Assembly: GCA_005281725.1 (NCBI GenBank)
Contig: SSBO01000012.1
Coordinates: 16,436,458 to 16,500,457, forward strand
Source of the DNA: Wuchereria bancrofti
Lineage: Eukaryota > Nematoda > Chromadorea > Rhabditida > Onchocercidae
Direction: 5' to 3'
DNA: 64,000 nucleotides
In this document: in pieces, positions 24,420 to 37,500 of the stretch
How positions within the stretch are numbered: the first letter of the stretch is position 1
Layout of the letters: each line of letters begins with the position of its first letter
The notes under the pieces: generated by a model
The model's input: the letters and a program-made list of their open reading frames with translations, nothing else
What the model was told of the DNA's origin: nothing
Databases searched by the model: none
Position numbers and translations under genes: made by a program

Positions 24420-25511
24420 GCAGTTTCTCGAACAAGAAATATGTTTAGAAGGCAAGTTTGATATTTGATTTTCTATTTATACTGTTATACTACTCTTCTA
24501 GGATACTCTTCATGTTCTATCATAAAATTTACCTTACTTTTACTTACTTACTTACTTTATACCTATAACCTATGTTTACATATCTCCTAATAATCTATTA
24601 CCTTCAGTTTATGATACAACACAAACCCACCATCTTATTTAATATCTTCTATCATAACATGGAATCAATTGCGAAATAATGAATTAAAATTGATAATTCG
24701 AAATATTGTAATATCTCAGTGTCAGTTCTTTTGAACTGTTTGTTGTACCATCACTTGAAGCATTTCTGTCACTGGCATAATTCCTTGAAGATCTATGCTT
24801 TGTAGGTCGGGAAACTCAACTGCTCGTTATTTTCCACTTCAAATCCTCCAGATATCATAATATTTATTGTTACTTATCACTGATACCACTGTTGCTACCA
24901 TACATAATACTATTGTATCTGTTAATGTACTACTACTACTATCATTATTACTCTGTTTTAACTACTCGCCACCGATAAATTTTACTGTTCTATTTTATTT
25001 TATAAATCAGCAAATTTATTTTGCACGTTTACCGCATTTCTGGAAATGACGGCGCGCTCAACATATTTTTACCAAATACAGGTCTATTCATTTAAATGAT
25101 TTGAGTTGCAAAACACCTTCGTCTTACAATTTTTGACTTGTGACTCTTCAGTTAAAGTTTACGTTTTTAAAAATAGGATTTTCACATCCTCAATCTCCAT
25201 ATTTATAAAAAAGCCAAGTATGAGTCGAAGTTGAGTAGCATTAGACTATTTTAATATAGAATTTTAACATTCTCAATCTCCATAATCGGGTTTAGCTGAA
25301 ACTAATAGATGAAGATTGCTGTACGTGTTGTATCGTGCCTTTTTATTTCAGTTCGCATTTTTGATTTGTCTTAACGCTTCTCTAAGTATATTATATGACA
25401 GTTAGTTGTACATCTTCACCATTCTAACACACTCCACTTCACATATTTAAAATGTAATGGAAAAAATAGGAACCGATTATTCATTATCCAATTGTGGCGA
25501 CATTTTTCCAG
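24420..25511. other. Presumed upstream region of the membrane-protein gene
   Basis: AT-rich, with an ACTT tetranucleotide run near 24540-24556. No exon is firmly supported. The missing first exon and promoter of the downstream gene may lie here or around 25458, where an ATG precedes the first clear acceptor. Confidence 0.4.
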
Positions 25512-28500
25512 ACTTGTAATGTAATATTGATCATAGTGGGTCTTACCGCTGTTGGTCTTGCTGCGAGTCAATTTTGGAATGTTTCTGTCAACAATTACCG
25601 GTAAATAATTCGAGTATTTTATATTTATTTCAAGACAGTATTCATCGAATAATATACAATTGAATGTTGATATTTTATGACACTATATCATTAAAAGAGT
25701 TTCTTTTGTGTAGGAAGTTAAGTATTTAAAGAATTGTATAAAAAATAAGTTTTAAAATTTCAATTCTCTGTTTTAACGACCCTTGATCCTATCATTCTTC
25801 AATTACTGGATATATTTAGCAAAACTATATTTCAGAAGGATTGATCTACGGCTGCTAAACTGGATTTATGTACTTGCTGGCTTAGTAGGCCTCTATACCT
25901 TGTCTTGGAATCATGGAATTGTTGTGGCAAAGACAGTGCATTGCGTATCAGTTGCTGTTGCTATCTATTCTACAGCATTCTACTGCGTTACGCTTTTCAG
26001 GGTAATCGGTGTAATGGAATTTCTCAAGGGATGTTTGGAAAAAAGGCCTTAAAAAGACTTTTCAAAAGGGCTTCAAGATTACAAAAAAGGAGAAAAAAGA
26101 TTGACGTTTTACAATCTTTTCAAGTCTTGATTTTAGCACTTAGGTCTGTGAAATGATAAAGTATTTTCCAGATAGTGCATCTGCATAGTGCACTGATGCA
26201 GGAGCAGCCCAATCTTCAAAATGAAATGCAGGGCGGTGAAATTAGAGAGAATTTCACGACCAAATTGGTCATCTGTTCTCTTATGATCTTTGTACCAGTT
26301 ACCGCTTGTTTAGCTGCTGTTGTCGCTGCAGCACTTCTGGACCGTCTTATTGTCGTCAGCCAACCCACTTGGCCTCAGTACTCGGTGAGTGGTTGCTAGA
26401 TATCTTTTATACTTGCTGGATCTTCTTTAATTATTTCATCGAAGACAGAACCATTACAAATATTGTTTTCACCAGACCTTTCCAGTCTTTCAAAATTCTC
26501 TGCTTCTATTCTAGACTTTTCAAGGAAGCTTTTTATATGAGTCCTATACCGTTTCTTCATCTGATTTTTGCTGGAAACATAATCCTCATAATATCTGTGC
26601 TTGTTCGGGGAAAAGAGGAATAATTTTTGATGGGTTTATAAGAATTTGAAACTGCAATGTTGAAATGTCGTATAATTTATAGCGTGACCAGAATAAAAAG
26701 TACCGTGCGAACCGCCTAGGCCTTACTGTTTTGGCTGCGATAAAATTGTTCTCGGCATTATGTGCTCTAGCTCTAGCTGTCTTCGTCGAATACGAACATC
26801 AGTTGGTTAGTTTTCGTTAGTATTGTTAACAAAGTCATGTTGATTGTCCCCAACAAGCACAACCTAGATTTCTGAAACCAGGATGTTTCAAATAATTTGA
26901 AAAAAGGTTTTCATTTACACTTTTAGTTCTGAAGTCAACTGCACTTGCTCTTTCAGGTATCAAATAAAAGCCTGTTTGTGTTGATCGCTCTTGATCACAT
27001 TGCTGCGCTGTTGACAATTGTCAGCGCAGTAGTTGATTTGCATTCGGCTATCATTAATAAACAATCGGCGGCTAATTATAAGGTGCTGTTTTTTGTTCCT
27101 CAATTTGTGATTTATGTATGTGTCTCGGTTTCCCAACCATGTTTTATCATCACCACATGGATTTTTCTAATATGTCAGACGCGAGAAATTTATTTTGTAA
27201 TTAATAAAATGAATAGATTTGCAGGTTGCCATCGGAATGTCTGTGATTGCAGCAGTTTGGTGCCTAAAATCATTAGATATTGAAATGTACCCATATTACT
27301 ATGGTGATATTCAGATATGGAGAGCAGTAGGCGCAGTTCCTCGAAATGGAACTCAAAGTTAGTCTCGCTTTTCTCGTTACCGTGAGTTGGAATGTTTTCT
27401 TCTTGTCTTTCTACCTTTCCATCACCTTGTTTTATGCAATAGTTTTTTTCTTCTTCCCTGCAAGTAACCAACGGAGAATGAACAAATTTTGAAGTCTTAA
27501 TCTGTGATGTCTCATCCTTTCATTCAACACATATCTTTCCCAAAACGCCACTTCTAACAAATTTGATACAAAAGCAGACATAATTCTTCTTATGGAGAGA
27601 TTTTGATTCCTTCATTTTGTTTTGTTGTTGCTACTATTCCAAATTATAGCATTATCAGTCTACGGTACAGTAGATCGAACTTACTTGATTATCATCATGG
27701 AAGGATTTTTGGTGGTCTTGTTTGCTGTGCTTTTTGGTTTAAATTTGCTGTCTGCTGTTCAAGGTAGTAAATGTATTCAGTACGAATATTATGACGAAGA
27801 TTCGATGATCCGAAGAAATGTTTCTTTGCAGAGCAGGTCTGCTTGCATCATTTTTAAAGCTGTAATTGTCGATTCCCACATGTGCACATTTTTTTTTAAA
27901 ACAAAAATATTTTCGATTGAAATAATATTCCTAATTAGTTTGTAGCTATAATAAATGAACTATAATAAAAAAAAATTTCTCTTTTCTGAAAGATGAGCAG
28001 AAAGAGTTGAAGTTGGCATTGACATTCAGTAAAGGAAAACAAAAAATTGAGATGATTTAAAAATGAAATCATTATTCGAAATCGTTCAATAACTAAAGGC
28101 ATTAAATAAGGTAGTTGAGTTAGTTACAAATGGGCTAAGAAGATTCAGTGACTGTTGTAGATGTCTGGGATTGTTACACTTCATTTGGGGAATGTTATTG
28201 ATGGTATTAGTGGTACTTGGGTTGATTGAAGTACCCTGGAATGCAAATTATATTGGTGCTGACTTAATGTGGCTTGCTGTCTTGCTGTTTGCTACAGGCA
28301 TATTATACATAACGCATTCTGGGTAATTTTTTAAATGGTTGCTGGTTCAACTCATATGTTTTATAAGATTAAATTTCGTATGGATCCTTTTCTGCGTACA
28401 ATTGTTCATTACTTTAAAATCCTTCACTGAACAGAAGTGTTATATCGGAGAAATTGTTTCTAGGTCTACTTGTATCAGATCCGTACAACATCCTGAGAAT

Positions 28501-31500
28501 ATTTCTTACTGTGATTGTAGGACTGAAGATGATAGTACGTCTGTTATTGAGCATATTGATATTATCATATCAAATAATCGGTTCGTTTTTTTATTGTAGT
28601 TCGCAGTTATCAATTCATTTTTTGCTTGGATTCATCTGTTTTACATGCGCCCTAGAAAAGATGTGCTCAAGTATCAATCTCACATATCAGTCCGCAACTT
28701 ATCCTGCTTTTATTCGTGGTCCTCAAGATGCATTTCTTGGGCGTTTAGTTCTACATAGTGTGCAGCTTATGGTTGGTCTTTTCGACACAATTATTCATCT
28801 CGACATCCATAATGATGAAAAATTCTACCATGGTTTTGCAGGGAGTGATAGCAAATTGATGTAAAGAATGATACATTATGAAGATAGCCAGAAATTCATC
28901 TTTTAAATTAAGTGAAAGTAAAGGGTGTTCAGAACTGGAGGGCATATTTAAGACTAAAATTCTTGTTCAAAATTTCATTCTTTCTATAAAATTAAAGCGC
29001 CAAATATAAACTTATTTTTTATTTCAGATACTATTCTTGGAAACTCTCACGGGATTTTTTTCCGTTATGATATATGGTCGCGCGTTGAAACAGCGATATC
29101 GTCAAGCAGTAAAGTATTCCACATGTTGGCATTGACTTCCTTGTTATGCTGATTTTGAAAAAAATTGAAATTCAGTTATTTAATTGAGTTTTCAAAATTT
29201 AAGTAGAACGGGAGGTTTGAGTTGCACAAAACTGCGAAAAGCAAGCATAATTTTGCATAAAATTTATGTAAGGTTAGTTGAAATGTAGAGCCACCAGAAG
29301 AAAATAGAGACTGAATAGCACCCTTTGCAGTTAATAAAAGTATCAGTGTAGATGATATTTGATATAGAAATGAGTTTGAAATTCATATCGTCTGTCTGTT
29401 GTCATTCAATATTACAGCTACCTAATAGGATCAATAATGTCAATAAATTAAGGCATGCACCTAATATTGCTTCTGGGCAATATGTTTTATGGTGTAGTAC
29501 TTGTTGGTTGTAACGTTGTATTCACACTCGTTTATTGGCTTTTTTCTGAATCGCTGGTCGAAATTCCCTTCTTCCACATGGGTAATGGTCTATTGGTGTT
29601 CGGCATTTCCATCTTGCAGGTAGCCACTTATGTCTTTCTCTCTTAAAATTACTAAGGCAGTCATGTTTTTTCCTTGTTTAAAATACTTGTCAGCCTTGGA
29701 AATCATCTGATATCAAAAATTCACCACTTTTGTAAAAGTTTTCATTTCCATGATCTTAATATACTATGAATAAATATTCCATTTAGGCATTATCACTATG
29801 CTATCCTGCATTGTTACTTTCGGTGGCAACACTAAATGTGATAGCTGCATCAGTAGCTTTGTTTATGGTTAGCTATGCCATATCCAACACCTACTTTCTG
29901 GTATTTATTTCTCTATTTTCAAATATTTCTAGAAATTCGATGTAATTTTGCGTACATCAGTGTAATTTTGAGATGATTGTTATCTAGTAAAGACTGGCAT
30001 CCATTTTGTGTATTTAATTTAGGCAGCGATACTGTTTACAGTTGAGGGATTTCATTGGGTAATTATTGAAGTGGCTTTGATATTAACTGCTTGTGCTTCC
30101 ATTGCTTGTGTTATATGTACATTTTTTTCTACTTTTGCTGTTGTCAGGTTTGATTTTCAATCTTCTTTTGATTGGAAAGCTTTTCATATTGTTAGCTATA
30201 GAAAGGAACGATATAACATCAAAAGTTTCCTGCAGTTTTATTTATATTGTGAGCAGATAGCAAATTGCATTGAAATACCAACATGTCAGGATTGACCGGA
30301 TATTCAATGCACCATATCTTTTGTTGGTGGCACAAATGCCACCGTGCATCTATGTTTCCAAGCAAAAGTCATAAGCCAGCGATTTTCTAGCTTTTCGTTT
30401 TTATTTAAAAACTGGTTCGATTATTGAACAGAATGATCAGAATTCATCGTTTTGAATAATGCATTTTTTTTTTTTTTTTTTTGAATAATGCAAGATTTTT
30501 TGATGCTCAAGAGAGTTCCAAAACTAACAGTCAATTGATAATCCATGATTTAAATCTGTATTTACCAAAGAGGAATTGCACTTTTCTTAATGTATAATTC
30601 CTTCTTTCCGTGTAGTTTATTATCAACTCAAAAAAATCCTTTTTCATTTTTAAACTCTTAGTAATTGAATTTCCATCTTATAACTTTAATAAAAATCTTG
30701 ATTATGATTCAGTTTCCTGTACGCGGCATGTCATAAGCCCACAAGTAGCACATCAACCATTGTACTGTGCGAAGACAACAACTATGGTACTCAACGAACA
30801 TTGGTCAGTCCACAACTCCAGGTATTTTGTTCTAGAACAATGAATAAAGCTTAAATATTTATTCTCGATATTTCGACTAACCTTTTTCAATGAAGACAAA
30901 TGTTTCAAAAATGGGAGTCGTTAGCTGATTGCTTTCTGATGGTTTTTATCGTTGAATATCAACTGCGAACGATATTCCAGTTGGTTAATTTATTGTAGCC
31001 ACGGCACTTTATAACAGTTAAAAAAATTCAGTTATTTAAATTGAAAGAATATTTCGACTAACTATGACTGTACACTGTCTTGCAAATATGATATACTCTA
31101 TTCTATTCCTTAAAAGGTAGTTAAATTAGAATTTCAAGTTTCTTATTGAGATTTAGACACCGCCAATTCGACACATGGAGGAACAATCAATTTATTGGTC
31201 AACAGATGAAAATCCATATTATTACCAGGCCTCGAAACGTTACTATGATCAACCTTACAGGATTGACTCAGGGTACGTTGTTTCAGGTTTTCAATTTTTT
31301 CATTTCATAGAAATTTCTAGTTTGGTTTCAAAATTGGCTTTCATGTTTACTTCACTTAGTTTGTTTGGAATTTCCGAAGCGTCAATTCATCTGCTACACA
31401 AAAGAGAAATGAGCATATTTTCAGCTAAGAATTAATACCGGAATTTACCACTGGTATCATCAGGTTACATGAAACAAGACAATTCATTGTTGATACTTGT

Positions 31501-32048
31501 TTTTCAGTTGATTGTGATAAAACTTTCCATTCTTCCTTTCTTTGCAACAGAAATCTGTTGTGCTTTAGATCCAACTTAATTGGATCGAAAATCGAAAATC
31601 TGAAGTTGGATCCTTAAGATGAACACAATAAGACTGAAATTTACTGTTCAATTTTAATCCTTTCATTATCTCATTTCTTCTTGGGTTCTTCCCAGAACGA
31701 ATTTAACATTTTGCAAAACTTTCGGATTTAGTTTGTTTGCTTAAATAAATTCAAAAATTATGAGAGTTGTAAATCTAATTTTGCTGCTTATTTTGATAAT
31801 AAAGATTTGTAAATTCTGCAATGGACAATATTAAAGCAATCTACAGTTCAAACCTGTGTACTTCTTGAAGTATATTAGCAACAATGATTTTTAGGTTTTA
31901 TGGGTATGCACTCGTCAGCCCACAAATGTTTGATTCACCATATGCCGTGATGGCTGCAGATAGCAGTGGTAGAGTTGATTCCGGACGATATCTCCGAAGC
32001 GTCAATTCATCTGCTGCACAAACGAGAATTGGACACATTTTCAGCTAA
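25512..32048 (+). CDS. Multi-span membrane protein, four tandem four-span modules, family not recognised
   Basis: Seventeen exons with consistent phases except one: 25512-25600, 25836-26001, 26172-26384, 26683-26805, 26957-27082, 27225-27357, 27650-27763, 28124-28322, 28464-28580, 28600-28771, 29028-29108, 29418-29619, 29787-29900, 30023-30147, 30713-30821, 31157-31272, 31895-32048 (stop TAA). Hydrophobic segments come in four groups of four, for example VILIIVGLTAVGLAAS, LIIIMEGFLVVLFAVLFGLN, FIWGMLLMVLVVLGLI and VIIEVALILTACASIACVI. Between the second and third spans of module 3 lies a Cys-rich loop with an N-glycosylation sequon (NISYCDC). The C-terminal 130 or so residues are hydrophilic, Ser/Tyr-rich and probably cytosolic. 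No initiator exon is certain, and exon 29418-29619 has a frame conflict near its start, so two adjacent genes rather than one remain possible. The function is unknown; a repeated tetraspan membrane role is inference only. Confidence 0.7.
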
Positions 32049-32303
32049 GGATGAATTTACCACCGGAATCATCGGGTTACATGAAACAAAATAATTCATT
32101 GTTGATATCTGTTGTTCTTCAGTATGATTGTGATAAAATTTTCCATCCTTCCTTTCTTTGCAACAGAAATCTGTTGTATTTTAGATCCAACTTAAATTCA
32201 GGATTTAAATCTTTGAATGACTTCGTGTTGATTGGATCGGAAATCGAAAATCTGAAGTTGGACTCTTAAGATGAATACAAATAAGACTGGAATTTGTCGT
32301 CAG
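31374..32303 (+). repeat. Diverged direct duplication of the terminal coding segment and 3' UTR (31374-31665 and 31992-32303)
   Basis: The downstream unit holds the last codons, stop and 3' flank of the membrane-protein gene. The upstream unit is a diverged version lying in the preceding intron. The two share long blocks separated by small indels, and the downstream unit has about 45 extra bp. The upstream unit has lost the reading frame used by the gene. Confidence 0.85.
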
Positions 32304-33514
32304 TTTGTCAGAGAGATGCGATAATTTGACGGTAAATTTTTAAGGAAAGAAGTTTTGGTTTTCAGCTTGAGTAACACTAATTTTTTTAAATGGGAACTGA
32401 ACCCATGCAGAGTTTGTCTCATGATTTCCTGAACAAACGACCTTTTTTTAGATTATGCTAGCATACTAGGCTTTAATTCCTTTCCTTCTTTTCTTGTGTT
32501 AATTTTTTTCCGTATATTGTGATTGTGTTTTCTTCCGTGCTTTCAGTGAATTTTCCTGTCTGTACTGAATTTGTTTATTATTCGTCCATACTTTTTGAAT
32601 ACTCAATCTTTTCCGATATTTGCTGTGCGTATACATGGGCATTTACTTTTTCACTCTAACTTGCACCAACCATATATTTAAGAGAAGGTTGGTAAAAAGA
32701 ATTTTATAAAAATAGGAACACGTTGTCTTGTTAGCCCCGATGAAGATTACTGAAGTATATGTTCGGATCTTGGCATTATTGTTTTGCTGCCATTAAAACA
32801 AAGTTCACGTCTAATTTTAAAACTTTCCTATCAAATTTTTAGTTTTGGAATCTAACACAACCTAACAATGTTAGATTGACAGTCCAGCGACTACTTTCAA
32901 AATTATTACAACTACTAAAATATATTTTAAAATTTTTAACCGGGCAACTTTGCATTGCGATATAGCTGAGACTTTCGTGGTTTACATTATTAATATATAA
33001 TGTTTCTATCCAAGCTGAACTCTTTTTAGATATTTGTTAGAATTTTTAAATTTATAAAGATTAACTCTGCCATTTCTCGTTAATGTGATAGTTTTCTCAG
33101 CTGATCTTAGCCTCTTCTCCGAGAATTTATATTTCGTTTCACTATCGTTCCCGTTCTTGTTCTTGTTTCTCCCTCTTTCAGAAGAGGTAATTCAAGGAAA
33201 GATGTTTTGAAGCTCCGCCAAAAGCGGAAAAAATCTTCATGAGTACTTTTTATTAATGTCGAATGTTGATGGCCTTCATGTTCATGCTACGTACTGCCCC
33301 TTATTTTTGTCATTTCCTTGGGCTGAACTGCTACTTTGCGCATTTTGCTTGATGAGTAAGTAAATAATGATTTTATTCTATTCCTACTGTTTCTTAATGT
33401 ACGAAAATACAACTATATATATGTGATGTAGCCTTGTTATGTTCTTCACTCCAATTGATACATCACATATAAGGTACTTTTCGCAAGTTAGCACAATTAT
33501 ATTTTGTTTCCTTC
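32304..33514. other. Intergenic stretch
   Basis: AT-rich sequence between convergent genes. It contains one copy of a short dispersed motif (GATGAAGATTACTG...GTTCGGA, 32738-32766). No exon is supported. Confidence 0.5.
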
Positions 33515-34207
33515 CTACATAGTCTGCAGTTTTCGACATCGATAAAGTTTAAGTCGCACGGAAAAAGTGTCTGATGAGTTATCGTAGCTAATGTTTTCAA
33601 TAAGGCACAATTGATGTTGTCTGAATGTTTGCGAACAGTTCTCAATCTGAAGCGACGATTATATTTCGATTCTTGAAATGCTTAACCTCAAAAGTGCTGT
33701 GAGACGTGGAAGAAAATGTCATGCACTGTGATATTTTTCTAAATAATAAAATGAAAATACTAGAAGGAATAAAGAATAACAGACTGATGGAAAATACTTT
33801 GTTACAATGGAAAGTTCTATGAGTATGGAAAATTCTAAGAATATTTACATCATTGAAGAATAACTGATACAAAGAAAGGCTCTGGGTGCAGTCCTCATCT
33901 AAATGAAAAAAATTTGGATGCAATGGAAAACTTACCGAGAAATCGTATTTGATCTGTGTCACTGCCTCCTTTTTATAGAATATAGATTCAAATATTTTCA
34001 GCTTTTTATTTGATTTCTTACAAATTCTTCTACATCCCATGATCATCTAGCACAGTTCTGCAATGACATGGATCGGTTCTGATCCAATATCTGCTTTTGA
34101 TAGTGCCATCCATTTTGTACCTTGAAGTTAAATCCTTCTACTGCAATAAATCTATCATACAAATTAGGCCTCATGAAATATTTATCAAGAACTTTGTACA
34201 TATTCAT
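33515..34207 (-). CDS. Small hypothetical protein, multi-exon
   Basis: Not recognised. A likely first exon, 34121-34207, starts with ATG two bases after a CTGCAG acceptor (typical of a trans-splice or UTR-intron site) and reads MNMYKVLDKYFMRPNLYDRF to a GTACAA donor in phase 0. A last exon from about 33652 to 33515 follows TTCAG in phase 0 and contains TFRQHQLCLIENISYDNSSD before TAG. An optional middle exon near 33920-33870 (DEDCTQSLSLYQLFFND) has an acceptable acceptor. The alternative frame of the last exon (to a stop at 33463) also looks coding, so the model is uncertain. It lies about 330 bp downstream of the TRAPPC9 stop on the same strand. Confidence 0.38.
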
Positions 34208-34533
34208 GTCTGCAGATTTCAGTAAAAAACACACTTGGCTGCAATAATGTCCACTTTGCTTTTATTTAGCCTTGGATAAATGTCAAAAAGTAACTGATCG
34301 CTCATAGAAACAGTCAATAAAGTTCGACAAATGAAAACAGCCAGCTCCCAATACATTTGAGCTAACGCTGTAAAACTTCGAAAGCAGACGGCACTTTATT
34401 CGCATACTTCATGTTAAACAGTTAAGTTCAACAAAAATTTTACAGTATTTATCAGATGTCAGAGAAATTTACATACAAAGAGGAAAGTTGAAAGGATACA
34501 AAGTGACCCATAGAATAAGCAGATAATATAATA

Positions 34534-37500
34534 TTATGAAACCTTCGTGATCACACTGAATGAAATAGCACAACAGAACAATTCATCTGCCGAGATAATG
34601 GATTTATCATTCAAAATAATGAGCGGCCTGATCTGCAACACCAGCCTTTCAAATGTTTATCCAACTGTTTTTTATTACTATTTGCTTTCAAAAATGACGG
34701 TTTCGAAACTTTAGTTTCATCTCAAAATTTTTTTAAAAAATCACCTTATGTGCTCCTTCATAGCGAAACAGGAGTTGGAAATTAGCATGAAATGTTTCCT
34801 GAATCACCACTCGTTTCACAGGTTCCTTACTGAAATTAGCAGTTGCTACTGGTGCATAGTCATTTTCGACTGAGATTGTATCCGCCGCAGATAGAGTAGC
34901 TATTTCAACCGTTTCTTCCTTCTAAATTTAATAACTCATTTGACTTTAAGAATATTTACCGTCATGGAAATTGTCAGTCCATCTATAGAACAGTAAGAAA
35001 AGCCTGAAAAAAAAGGAGAAAATATTAGTTATTTTATCTCTAAAATTTTCAATATGGTAAAAAGGAGTATAAATCAGGTTTTAAAAGAAAATATAGGAAA
35101 GCAAACAGAGCAATTGTAAAATACCTGCACTATTTGAAATGGTATACTTTCAGTATTTAACACAATCATATTATCACCACTCTCAATGAAAGACCCATTT
35201 TGTAAATCGCGGTAACACTGCAGCTGTATTAAGCCACTAAACGAACGAGTATCTAAAAGTGATAATAATGCAATATTTAGAATTGACATATAGTTTTTTT
35301 TAACTGCAATATCAAAATCAGCAATATCAAAAAGTGAGTAATTATGGAAAACAATACAAGCAGGTTAATAGTACTAAAAAAGCTCCAATGTTAATAGAAT
35401 GTCCAGCGCAGTTATTCCAGACCGCTTACCGCTTGTAGGAGTAATTAAGCTTAAACTGAATAAATTCATTCTACACTTCGCAAAGCTACGAAAATAAAAT
35501 TATTACCAGCTCAAGCGAAAACAGCGAAAACAAGGTAAATAAATGAATTCCAAGTTCTGAGACATTACCGTTTGTAGGAGTAATTAAGCTTAAACTGAGC
35601 TGAATTATTTCACCGATACCAACAGTAATTTCATCGTCACTTAACAACGCCATTCCGTTTACATTCGCCTCTGAACTTTGAAAATTGAATTACAGATACC
35701 AAACACTTCCGTTAGGCTATTTTTGAAAGCAATAAGAAATTCATATCACAGTGTTCTAATGGAAAAGATATATCGGTGCTACGTTGAGTAGTTCAGGAAC
35801 TCTGAAGTGTCCTTGGTATATTATCGGAAATAATACTGCAATGCTATTTACAGGAAAAGTGGTTTAAGAGGGCTAAAAAAATTGCTTCCGCTTCCAAAAA
35901 ATCTTTCCTTATCATGCGAGCTCTTATTGAGAATCTACTTGCAATTTACAACTAACAAACCACCACTTATGTTTATGAGCGATCACTTAAATGAAACATT
36001 ATTTGCGTTAACCAACACAGATGGTGTGAATTTTACACTAGAACAAAACCGCTCGTTGATCAATAACACAAATACTTACGAACAGAAATAACTGGTACTA
36101 CAAGTTGTTTCAGGAGTGAAACAGAAGAAAGCAAGGGACCGACGGGTACTGATCCTGAAAGACTTGAACTCGAGATAGACCAACGAATATCCAGATGCCA
36201 GGAAACATGACGTTCTAGAATTTGTCGCAACCGTTCCATTTCCTGCATTTGCATCATGTGAGATGCACGACTGGCTGCTTCTTGAAATGCATTTGATGCT
36301 ACTTCGGAACAACATTTGCACAGCAGCGGTACTCTGAGAAAACAGCTACTGGAAATTTCATTTTTCCAAAAGAAAAAAAAAAGATCATATGGAGATAAAA
36401 AGCCGAACCAAGAATTTGTTTTTTCAAGTTAACCTTAAGATTGTACTAAAAGAACTAGGTTTCAATGAAAATGAAAATAGATGGAAAACAATCAATCATC
36501 TTTCTGCACGTAGAATCTAGTGCAAACTCGAACTAAATGCTTCCTCAGACTGTCTGTTTAATTGGTCTGATGGAAAATGATGAAGGAGTAGTAACATGAA
36601 AGAACAAGGAACATTAGCGAAGTAGGGGACACGACCAATCACCTGCAAAACTCCTTAGGCTGTACGCCAATCACTCGATCTTTCCCATAAGTCAATTCAG
36701 CATCCCACTCAGTATTATTTGTCACATCCACAACTACATATCTCGTTGTCGGTCCATCACCAGGCAACACATGCCAAGCAGCAACTGTTACCGCAGGGAC
36801 AATTGATACCGCCAAAGGCAATCGACAACGCCTTTCGTACTGCTAAGAACCGCATTCTTTAATTTTATATGCAAAACATTAAACAGAATACGATTAGATT
36901 CTTACACTTTTGAGAAACTTATAAAGTAAAAAAAAGTGATGAAGGAAATTAATTTTTTTCAATCGTGAAAATTACTTCTCCGTTAGGGCCATCAATATCA
37001 GCTCGATAATAAAAAATGAATTCACAAGTTAATAATCTCTGAAATTAAAAAGAAAATGAAACAAAAAATTACCAATTTTGGTAGGAAACAAATATTTTAA
37101 ATTTGATTTTTTGTTGAAATAAAACTTATACAGAACATATTTATTGCAATTTTATCATAAACTAAAAGATTGGTAAACGATAAAGGAAATTTATTGGATG
37201 AAAGATAAATATATATATGAATCTCTAGACTTCCTTTATGTTTAGTTCGCCTTTAACGGATTTAATCAAGAGCTGAAAAAGATCACCACGTACTCCGGTA
37301 AATGGTATTCGATCATGCGTCTCTTCAACAGATGGAGCATCGCAAGTAGAAATCTCTGCTTCACTATCTCGCTCTTTTTGTGAACCATCTTCAGCCATAG
37401 CCGATGGATCAATTCCAAAAATTCTATGATAACAATAGTTGTTGCATCACTTAACACTTTTCTCACGAAAATAAAAGTTCAAGAAACACCGCCTCAAAGT

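Noticed and set aside
28454..28580. Hydrophobic frame that would add a membrane span in the membrane-protein gene
   Set aside because: Phase from the upstream exon (ends in phase 2 at 28322) selects a hydrophilic Cys-rich loop with an N-glycosylation sequon instead; the hydrophobic reading is a by-product of T-rich codons.
34957..34982. Possible microexon (GLTISMT) in TRAPPC9
   Set aside because: It has acceptor and donor-like ends, but its phase does not fit, and exon 35125-35252 joins exon 34745-34921 directly in phase 0.
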